A stretch of 57,822 nucleotides of DNA from an uncultured Collinsella sp. Its GTDB lineage: Bacteria > Actinomycetota > Coriobacteriia > Coriobacteriales > Coriobacteriaceae. This document shows, in pieces, positions 52,501-57,822 of the stretch (the first letter of the stretch is position 1; every line of letters starts with the position of its first letter). The DNA is taken from positions 1-57,822 of the forward strand of contig UQMK01000014.1 in the NCBI GenBank assembly GCA_900542085.1. Direction: 5' to 3'. Made by a program: the position numbers and the translations under genes. The notes beneath the pieces are model-generated. The model made no database searches and was not told the DNA's origin. It saw only the letters and a list, made by a program, of their open reading frames with translations.

Positions 52501-53950
52501 CCAGCACCCAAGGGTTGACGTTTAGGAAAAATGGCACCGGTCCTAGGGTAAACTGCTCGGTCCAATTGAGGTCGGTTCTTACCTGGAAGAGGGCCTTAAT
52601 ATTGCCGTATGCGGGGTCGTTGTTGTTACCCCAGGTTTTGCCCACCCAATCGTAGGCGAGCGAGCCGTACAGCTGTGTGGCGATATCCATCGTGAACAGC
52701 GGCGTGCAATGGTGGCGAAGGAGCTTGGTGTTTCTTGGATCGGTGCCCGAACCGGCACTCATACTCTTGTACTGATTCCACTTCCCCTTCATCTCGTCGA
52801 GGTAGCGGTTTGCCTGCTTGGCGCCCGACTCGCGCGGTGACTTCTTCCAGTACTCCGGATCCGGATTGCCCGAATCGTTCATGTAGCCGACCGGTTTGTA
52901 TCCTCCGCCAAACAGTACATACCCGGCAAACGAGAAATCGAACAAAATGGGGAACGAGGGCATCCAGCACGTGAACTTATTGCCGCCGATGCCGGGAAAC
53001 GCCGCGGGGAAATCAAACGGAGTGACCTCTTGGTCCATGGTGGTGGGGACGATAGTGGTCGAGCCCGATTCCGCCTTTGCGGCCGGCGCGGTGACAACGG
53101 TCATGGGGGATGAGAGCGTGTAGGTTTTGCCCTGGTAGTCGAGCACAAAGCGCAGCTTGCACCCTTCCTCCAGAAGGCCCGAAGCTGCATCGAGGAACTT
53201 GTCTTCGAGTGTGAACATCACCAGATTATCCGCGCCCGATGCGCTGGCCTTGACTTGGCCAATCTGCGTGACGGTTTCGGGTGAGCTGCCCGCGGCAGGC
53301 GTCACTTTGTTGATGTGCAGCGTTGCCTGTCCACCCTGTGGCAGATGTGCCTGCACGGTAAAGGCGTGCGTATCGGGCTGCTCGTTTGCCGTGTCGTCCT
53401 TCGGCATTGCCATAAACGTGGCGTCGGCGTACTGGATGTCCCATTCGTCGAACGTGAGCTGGCGGAAGTACGGCTCGCCGTCGGAGAGCGGACGTGTGGG
53501 TGCGGTTATGGCGGTGCCGCCCTGGATACGCGCAAGGGGAATCTCGACATCGCGGTAGCCCGCCATGCTAATGGAGATGCCGCCGTTAAAGTCGTATGCG
53601 TCGAGAAGCGTTGCCTCGTCCACGTAGCCTTCCGAAAGAGGGGCGACCTCAAAGATGGCCGTGCCTTCTTCATCGGTCGTGGCGGTGAGCTGCTTGCCTG
53701 CGGCATAGCGCGATGTGAGCGTGACCTGGGCACCCGCGATAGGCGTATTCTTGTTGGCGACGTCGACCACGACCACACCAAACATGGTGCGCGAGAGCAC
53801 CAGGACCTTGAAGGGGTCTTCTTCGTCGGCATAGGCCGCGGTGGGTGCGAACGGCAGCAGGAAGGCATTTTCGCTTCCCGGCACGCGGGGCAACATAATG
53901 CTCGCTAGCGAGGACGCTCCGGCAACAAGTAACGAACGGCGATCAAGCAT
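49583..53950 (-). CDS. Giant Tat-exported, C-terminally anchored protein
   Basis: 1455 residues. N-terminus MLDRRSLLVAGASSLASIML is a twin-arginine-type signal (Arg4-Arg5), with cleavage probably near AYADEE. Next come a CNA/carboxypeptidase-like beta domain (about 50-180; VVVDVANKNTPIAGAQVTL and TTDEEGTAIFEV), then a large beta-rich ectodomain of unknown fold. Near the C-terminus are a Gly/Ser/Asp linker (about 1375-1410), an LAGTG sorting-like motif, a hydrophobic span and an RR-containing tail. Cell-surface display by a sortase is inferred. Start 53950 follows GGGAG. Only 156 bp from the end of a LuxR-type gene on the same strand. No enzymatic motif recognised; possible adhesin or scaffold. 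Confidence 0.85.
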   Translation of the reverse strand: MLDRRSLLVAGASSLASIMLPRVPGSENAFLLPFAPTAAYADEEDPFKVLVLSRTMFGVVVVDVANKNTPIAGAQVTLTSRYAAGKQLTATTDEEGTAIFEVAPLSEGYVDEATLLDAYDFNGGISISMAGYRDVEIPLARIQGGTAITAPTRPLSDGEPYFRQLTFDEWDIQYADATFMAMPKDDTANEQPDTHAFTVQAHLPQGGQATLHINKVTPAAGSSPETVTQIGQVKASASGADNLVMFTLEDKFLDAASGLLEEGCKLRFVLDYQGKTYTLSSPMTVVTAPAAKAESGSTTIVPTTMDQEVTPFDFPAAFPGIGGNKFTCWMPSFPILFDFSFAGYVLFGGGYKPVGYMNDSGNPDPEYWKKSPRESGAKQANRYLDEMKGKWNQYKSMSAGSGTDPRNTKLLRHHCTPLFTMDIATQLYGSLAYDWVGKTWGNNNDPAYGNIKALFQVRTDLNWTEQFTLGPVPFFLNVNPWVLAKLALAVGAHTHGSGAAFFKNISLDYSNTSGSFTIQIGLAVTFGAGVAGVASSAVRGAASLTLFIGYEKADGHQLPRLRVGADVDVDVILQFVMFKWTTKAWSGSWPTLIDSWNMSVNNGDQYVLQRSELALGGNTPYTLDACFGTPGNAEAGGVPQFIASATIVTNAELLARAEVAATARNVAPTVRDWDRAVTRIELEADSESDDTGQIEHFVHALVENDENAAPMYEYAYIGQATNAVADPNANSAGVSEDERGGIKPSSDNVLFTGVLSEAHMKLAMIAGVECLFRIASVRYGDNGRSRLVVHTKANGTWSAPMPVDFPLGFGEGDVGRDGIFDYDFDVVEYTDGRENQDAYVLLVSGERPDGDNTLFDTASTAGILSVVRLRISNGGVRVMSHTSWRSISRGRLQEDGHHCLQCPRITVGKTLVDGRLSGAYLHRRGTTAEKALGNEAEVALECFTLWSDDLGDSLTFRQVLRFPQAPSNIELGVPENINGKMVVPVAYETANGCGCASYAVIGQSIAGWGVMSPDATVPRAVPWPQHSGFLATVNEQLQHITWTRGASAFATQPVGAAGCGPASFSVSNNGRCVLYVENTDGKVGQTYDEEGNPVAVMGKHFRIFASTLAGDLFTEPFVMCELDHPVDQITTFLTSGGMLSALATHIVSAEKSEAELHGIEVPLVACATPTGAVATSGAVVPGAAGESFMVTVRNDGNTLLTAGTIDLYREGSSQPFSSASIGFGMNARMASIYDPELAEDASANDMAHVKFALETLGARFATHPLVADNGNAVLAPGCTAQFRMSFAIPESWSDEVGKRITLYAKAHNLVALDPVTLEEIRPGANSALGAILHELHVPDAACERSEVQVGVCGGADTTGLHDAPMTADGDGGSSGGGTDEGGGSGGSSSGSGKDHGNDKRSGKAGALAGTGDVNVPLTAAAAALAAAGVGLVAYSARRTALETDTANEANSDKPR

Positions 53951-54046
53951 CTTGGGCTCCCATCCCGCAAATATCGGTGGAAATAATCCAATTTTGCGAG
54001 AAGACGCTTCGTGGCGGTAGTGCCGTTCGATGGCCAAAATGTCCAA

Positions 54047-54106
54047 TTTGAGCGAGTGAAGCGCCGGAGCTCCGGAGCGCGCATGCTGCGCTAGGCAGTC
54101 TGGCCG
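54047..54106. other. Spacer between LuxR gene and giant gene
   Basis: Contains the 12-bp perfect palindrome CCGGAGCTCCGG (54064-54075), which may be an operator or a weak terminator of the LuxR gene. Confidence 0.4.
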
Positions 54107-55111
54107 CTAACGCAGCATATGCGCGACCAGCTCCGTGCGCGTGCCGATGCCAAGCTTGGCGTATACGCCTGATAGGCGGTTTTTGACGGTGCCCGGCGAT
54201 ACTCCCATATGGCGTGCGATTTCGGCGTTGGTCCATCCGCGGCAGGCGAGCATGGCCATGGTGAACTCTGTGGTCGTCAGGTCGTCGGCCACGTCCTCAC
54301 CCGAATCGGGGTTGTGGATGCGCCGCCAGCCGTAGCTGAAGCGGTATGTGATCTCGATGATGTGCGCGAAGTCGTCAGGGTATTGCGATTTTAAGCATGC
54401 CTCGATGAGCCCCTGTAAAAGGCCGTGGTGCTCGCCGATGAGCTCGATGAGGCCGTCGGGGCGCGCAATGTTCCAAGCAGCTCCGAAGTGCGTTTTTGCG
54501 GCGTCGATGTCCTTGAGGCTCATGCATGCCATGGAAGCTGCCAGGTGCAGGAACAGTTCCGAGATGGGATAACTCCCCTGTTTCATAATCAGGGCGTTTT
54601 CCGCCATGCCCAGGCTGTGGCCGTATTCGCCGCGCAGATACAAGGCGTGCGCCATCACGTAGCTGGCGAACAGGCGCAGGCCTTCGGGCAGATGCGCCGC
54701 AAGTGGATAAAACTCTTCGGCGGAATACGGGGAAGGCAAGTGCAGCAGGACGCTCGCGGCCGAGGCGAACAGGATATGCATGGCGTGGATGGCGGGCGAT
54801 TCCTCGTCGGCCGGCATATCGAGGATGCCCGCAAGACAGCGGCGGGCGTCGGCGATACGGTTGAGCGACAGACTGGCGTATCCGCAGATAAAGCATGCGG
54901 AATAGCGCAGTGCGGAATCGGTGGCGTCAAGATAGGGGCGCGCCGTCTTGGCAGCGAGGGCGGCCTGTCCGCGAAAGTACAGCGCTTCTGCCGCGGCGAT
55001 GGTGCGCGAATCGGGGTCGGAAATGCCTGCAACCGCAGCGTCAATCTGCCCCGGCACAAAGGCGGTGCACATCAACGGCATGGGAACGCGTGGGTGGCCA
55101 TTGCAGTCCAT
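54107..55111 (-). CDS. LuxR-type regulator with helical sensor domain
   Basis: 334 residues. The N-terminal 270 residues are helical, TPR-like (repeated AEALYFRGQAAL, ALYLRGEYGHSLGMAENAL style) and lack receiver or membrane domains. The C-terminal LuxR HTH is LTTTEFTMAMLACRGWTNAEIARHMG with VSPGTVKNRLSGVYAKLG. Start at 55111 (ATG, GGGAGATGGAAG upstream) preferred over TTG codons. The gene immediately upstream of the giant surface protein gene on the same strand; regulation of it is inferred. Ligand unknown. Confidence 0.87.
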   Translation of the reverse strand: MDCNGHPRVPMPLMCTAFVPGQIDAAVAGISDPDSRTIAAAEALYFRGQAALAAKTARPYLDATDSALRYSACFICGYASLSLNRIADARRCLAGILDMPADEESPAIHAMHILFASAASVLLHLPSPYSAEEFYPLAAHLPEGLRLFASYVMAHALYLRGEYGHSLGMAENALIMKQGSYPISELFLHLAASMACMSLKDIDAAKTHFGAAWNIARPDGLIELIGEHHGLLQGLIEACLKSQYPDDFAHIIEITYRFSYGWRRIHNPDSGEDVADDLTTTEFTMAMLACRGWTNAEIARHMGVSPGTVKNRLSGVYAKLGIGTRTELVAHMLR

Positions 55112-55256
55112 CTTCCATCTCCCATCAGGTGGCAACAATGCAGCAATTGTACTCCTGTTGCTCGGGGCTGGAATTTGTGGGTATCGCCTACGATTATGCC
55201 GAACGTATAAAGGAAGAGTCTATTGTCGATGCTCCCAAGGTGGCTACCGAAGCCTA

Positions 55257-55575
55257 GCTGACCTTGGCATTCGGAAAAATTGCCACCCCTGCAAAAAGCT
55301 CTGTCGCAGCGATGGGAAACGCATCTTCTGGGCATTCCGGCGTCTCCAGCCAGCGCTGGACTGCTGCTGTTGCCTGTGCGTTGGCGAGCGAGGCGTGGCG
55401 GCCGTCCGGCGACCAGCGGTGACGGGCGAGCCCTGCCGCGTACGTGGGCCTCCATCGGCGTAGACCTATGACCCCCCCCTGACATCGGAGAAGTCCACCA
55501 TGGCGTCCAGGACTTTACCGTCCGGCACGTCCAGCCTAGCGGCTCTCTTGAACCCAAGGTTGAAAGGGGGCGTTG
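55257..55575 (-). pseudogene. Decayed gene with frameshift at a C8 run
   Basis: On the minus strand, one frame reads NLGFKRAARLDVPDGKV and AMVDFSDVRGG up to the G8 run (55472-55479 on the plus strand as C8). The next frame continues VIGLRRWRPTYAAGLARHRW, then SPDGRHASLANAQATAAVQ and AFPIAATELFAGVAIF to a stop at 55257. Joining them across the homopolymer gives one continuous polypeptide. Upstream the frame degrades further and no start is visible. Family unknown. A sequencing error or phase-variable tract at the run is possible. Confidence 0.5.
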
Positions 55576-55703
55576 TGCAAGGCGAATGGGGCCGAGTGGA
55601 AGTGGATCAAAAGAGCGTTACTTGACGTTTCATGCATAATGCCAACCGCCCCGCGACATCACGTTCACAGCGCGCAGGGGCCGGAGAATCTTCGCGATGA
55701 GAG

Positions 55704-55749
55704 TTGACGTCTAATACCTTGCATCGTATAGTGTGTATAGCATAGTATA
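55704..55749 (+). promoter_or_regulatory. Promoter/operator of the padR operon
   Basis: -35 TTGACG (55704-55709), 17 bp, -10 TATAGT (55727-55732). Three TATAG-type repeats follow through 55749, a plausible PadR operator overlapping the -10. Confidence 0.7.
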
Positions 55750-55769
55750 TGACGAGAGGAGGTGTGCGG

Positions 55770-56090
55770 ATGGAGGCACAGATGAAGCGCGGCTTCCTGG
55801 AGGCCTGCGTGCTCGCGGCCGTCTCCGGCGAGGAGTCCTACGGCTACCAGATCGTGAAGGACGTACCGGCGAGCATGGGGCTCACGGAGTCGACGCTCTA
55901 CCCGCTGCTCAAGCGCCTGGAGAAGGCCGGGTGCATCACGGCGCGCTCCGCCGAGCACAACGGGCGGCTGCGCCGGTACTACCGCATCACGGACGACGGG
56001 CGAGCACGCATCGAGGAGTTCCTGGCCGAGTGGCCGTCCGTACGGGAGATTTACGCATATGTTGAGGGGGCGCACCATGACGCGCGATGA
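55770..56090 (+). CDS. PadR-family regulator
   Basis: A 106-residue PadR winged-helix protein: KRGFLEACVLAAVSGEESYGYQIVKDV, STLYPLLKRLEKAG (recognition helix) and GRLRRYYRITDDGRARIEEF. Start at 55770 follows AGAGGAGGTG. First gene of a PadR/DUF1700/small-membrane-protein operon; stop overlaps the next start by 14 bp. Probably autorepressor. Confidence 0.93.
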   Translation: MEAQMKRGFLEACVLAAVSGEESYGYQIVKDVPASMGLTESTLYPLLKRLEKAGCITARSAEHNGRLRRYYRITDDGRARIEEFLAEWPSVREIYAYVEGAHHDAR

Positions 56091-56700
56091 GTTTCTGGGC
56101 CGGTTGGGCGAGCTGCTCGCCTGCCTGCCGGCCGAGCAGGTGGAGGAGACCAAGGCGTTCTATGCGGAGGCCATCGCCGACCGCATGGAGGACGGTATGA
56201 GCGAGGAGGAGGCCGTGGCCGCCATGGGCACGCCCGGCGAGGTGGCGGAGGCCACGCTCGACGACCTGCCCGCCGTGCCGCGCGCGATCGCGAGGACGCG
56301 CCGGCGCAGCACCACGCTGCTGTGGGTGCTGACCATCGTGGGCTCCCCGGTGTGGGTGCCGCTGCTCGCCGCCTTCGCCGCCGTGGCCGTCACGGTCTAT
56401 ATCTGCATCTGGCTGCTGGCGCTCTGCGTGTGGATCGTCGCGGTGGCACTCGGGAGCGTGGGCGTAGTTGAGCTCCTGCTTGTCGTAAGCGGCGTCACCA
56501 TCGGCCACTTCCCGTACGCCCTCGCCTCGGCGGGCGTGGGGCTCGGCCTCGTCGGGGTGGCGCTCTTCGTTGGTGCTGGCGCTTGGGCCGCCTCAAAACA
56601 AATTGCGCGCCTCTCGGCGCTCTGGGCGAGGAAGGCCGCCTCGCCCTTCTGGAAGGGTATGGGCGAGAAGGGCGGCGCTGCCGCGCATCTCGCGGCGTAG
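56077..56700 (+). CDS. DUF1700 membrane protein
   Basis: A 207-residue protein with the DUF1700 N-terminus (MTRDEFLGRLGELLACLPAEQ, EAVAAMGTPGEVAEA), then membrane segments at about 85-105, 108-128 and 145-170. Coupled to padR by a 14-bp overlap. Family members form PadR-DUF1700-DUF4097 operons that modulate envelope stress; the mechanism is not established. Confidence 0.88.
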   Translation: MTRDEFLGRLGELLACLPAEQVEETKAFYAEAIADRMEDGMSEEEAVAAMGTPGEVAEATLDDLPAVPRAIARTRRRSTTLLWVLTIVGSPVWVPLLAAFAAVAVTVYICIWLLALCVWIVAVALGSVGVVELLLVVSGVTIGHFPYALASAGVGLGLVGVALFVGAGAWAASKQIARLSALWARKAASPFWKGMGEKGGAAAHLAA

Positions 56701-56715
56701 AAAGGAGTGAGTACC

Positions 56716-56970
56716 ATGACCAGCGCGAAGAAGATCTACCTCGCCGTGGCGGGCGGGCTCGTTGCCGCGGGTGTTGTCCTCGCGGGCATTGGCTTTATCG
56801 CTTCGGGCTTCGACCCGGCCGTGTTCACAACCCAAATCGACACGCGCGACAGCACCATCGTGCTCGGCGGCGTCGAGGTGGACGACCCGATGGGCCTCCC
56901 CCTCATCGAGCAGCTCGCCAATCTGGGCGAGATCGACACCTCCGGCGTCGCGGATCCCGCCGCGCCCTAG
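56716..56970 (+). CDS. Small single-span protein, third gene of padR operon
   Basis: An 84-residue protein with a membrane span at about 9-32 (LAVAGGLVAAGVVLAGIGFIASG) and an extracytoplasmic tail with VFTTQIDTRDSTIVLGG. Position and N-terminus fit the beginning of a DUF4097-type protein, but it is much shorter than the family. Starts 15 bp after the DUF1700 stop with AAAGGAG. Could be truncated or a distinct small protein. Confidence 0.72.
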   Translation: MTSAKKIYLAVAGGLVAAGVVLAGIGFIASGFDPAVFTTQIDTRDSTIVLGGVEVDDPMGLPLIEQLANLGEIDTSGVADPAAP

Positions 56971-57697
56971 GCGCAGCGAGCCCGGGCGCTCTGCCCGCCA
57001 AGCTGCGTAAGCCGGCGAAACCCGAACCTCAACCTCTACGCAACTGGCCCCAAGCCTGCGCCGATTCGCTCTCAGCGCCGCGCGGGGGCCCGTGACGCAT
57101 GCCCAAAAAGGTACGAGGAGAAAGGAACGCGATGACGACAACCACGCCCTTCCGCCTTCACGGGGCCACGCAGGACCGGAAGCGACTGGGCCGTGCGGTG
57201 GGGCTGTGCTTGGATTGGCTACACTGATATGGACAGTTCCGTGAGGGGCGCGAGAGACGGGACTCTGGGGAGATCTTCGAGGAGGAGTGTCTCGACTGGA
57301 AGCGCGGGTTCAGTGGAGCAGGAACCACATCTCTGCCTCTCTTGCTTTTTTGATTAATATGAGAAAGCCATTGTCAATAGGCATGCGCATTCGGACCCGG
57401 CCCTAAGCCGGGTCTTTTCGTTTCCCGTCGGGAGGACCCGCGCGCGCTGCATGGCTTAGTCGACGCTTGCCTGGCAAGCTAATATCCGCGGGCTCGTGGC
57501 GCGGGGCATCGGCGGGCGCGCGATGTATCTCCCCGCCTCACCGCATTTCGATTCTCCGTCCGGCGCGATCGTGCGAATCCAGTCTTGTCTCGGGCGCGGC
57601 CCGGGGGCTGCCCATCAAAAAAGCCGTGAACTCGCGCCGGCGATGCGTCGAGGCGCGGGCCCTCCCGGCGGGAGCCGGTTGTCGCCCGGGGGGGGGT
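56971..57697. other. Non-coding or decayed right-hand region
   Basis: 727 bases. An ATG at 57132 with AGGAGAAAGGAAC begins a 31-codon frame (MTTTTPFRLHGATQDRKRLG) that stops at 57227, possibly the start of a lost gene. A terminator at 57394-57418 (GACCCGGC/GCCGGGTC, then TTTT) follows. The rest is GC-rich and without a supported gene. Confidence 0.5.
57394..57418 (+). terminator. Terminator downstream of the padR operon
   Basis: Perfect 8-bp arms (57394-57401, 57407-57414), 5-nt loop, then TTTT. Confidence 0.85.
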
Positions 57698-57822
57698 CAG
57701 CGAATGGTCCCCTCGGACCTGCACCCGATCTCCCAGACCCAGCAGGCGAGCTCGCGCGCCACGGCGGCGTTGGCCCTGCAGGCCGGCTTTTCCGCGGCCG
57801 CCCGCGCCCCCCTCAGCAGGTT
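57698..57822 (-). mobile_element. IS110-type transposase C-terminal end (cut by window edge)
   Basis: On the minus strand the frame reads from the window edge to a stop at 57698 with RANAAVARELACWVWEIG, resembling the C-terminal end of IS110-family transposases (KANVAVARELV-type motif). Only the last 41 codons are visible, so completeness is unknown. Confidence 0.6.

Larger units (their letters stand above)
55112..55769. other. Intergenic region with decayed coding sequence
   Basis: 658 bases. The left part (55112-55256) has no gene, the middle holds the decayed ORF listed separately, and the right part carries the padR promoter. Confidence 0.5.

Overview
The window looks like a chromosomal segment of a gut Coriobacteriia (Actinobacteria), most likely Collinsella or a close relative. 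This is inferred from gene content and base composition, with no database search. The pointers are GC-rich coding with strong GC3 bias, a type III glutamine synthetase, a methionine synthase whose activation domain is a separate gene, a MurT/GatD-type enzyme, several iron and zinc alcohol dehydrogenases, an alpha-glucoside PTS with a GH4 enzyme, and a Tat-exported, sortase-like anchored giant protein.

Layout. 0.1-5.8 kb (minus): metF, the methionine synthase activation protein, metH and a UPF0210/DUF711 gene, transcribed in that order. 6.2-9.3 kb (plus): glnN and an EFR1-type flavodoxin-ferredoxin. 9.3-9.9 kb: tRNA-Glu with a second partial copy of its 3' end and a pair of 80-bp-spaced hairpins. 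9.9-14.3 kb (minus): two helical-repeat proteins of unknown function and a fused MurT-GatD. 14.8-19.8 kb (plus): Fe-alcohol dehydrogenase, two glycerol dehydrogenase paralogues and a multi-cluster Fe-S protein. 19.9-25.3 kb: GntR regulator and zinc alcohol dehydrogenase, divergent from PTS EIICB and 6-phospho-alpha-glucosidase. 25.4-30.7 kb: ychF, a small membrane protein, a tiny divergent Xre module with a 24-bp perfect palindrome, asparaginase and guaA.

30.7-33.4 kb is a small foreign-looking segment of three tandem SAM methyltransferases behind an iron-repressor-like box. Direct repeats of the guaA 3' end border it, so it looks like a minimised guaA-site island. 33.5-43.3 kb is accessory redox territory: Fe-ADH, two aldo/keto reductases, a LysR regulator, a truncated YjdF-like gene, a DUF4143 ATPase, MerR, a CMD-cupin fusion, an alpha/beta hydrolase and an FMN reductase. 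A roughly 225-bp duplication and several gene remnants show recent rearrangement there.

43.4-47.7 kb (minus) encodes a second type IIA topoisomerase. 47.8-49.5 kb (plus) holds a sugar O-acetyltransferase and an Xre/membrane-protein pair. 49.6-55.1 kb (minus) holds a 1455-residue secreted, anchored protein and its likely LuxR regulator. 55.8-57.0 kb (plus) is a PadR/DUF1700/small membrane protein operon. The window ends in decayed sequence with an IS110-type transposase end.

The best candidates for something new are the methyltransferase island, the MurT-GatD fusion, the giant anchored protein with its LuxR neighbour, and a set of intergenic long hairpins that share architecture but not sequence.
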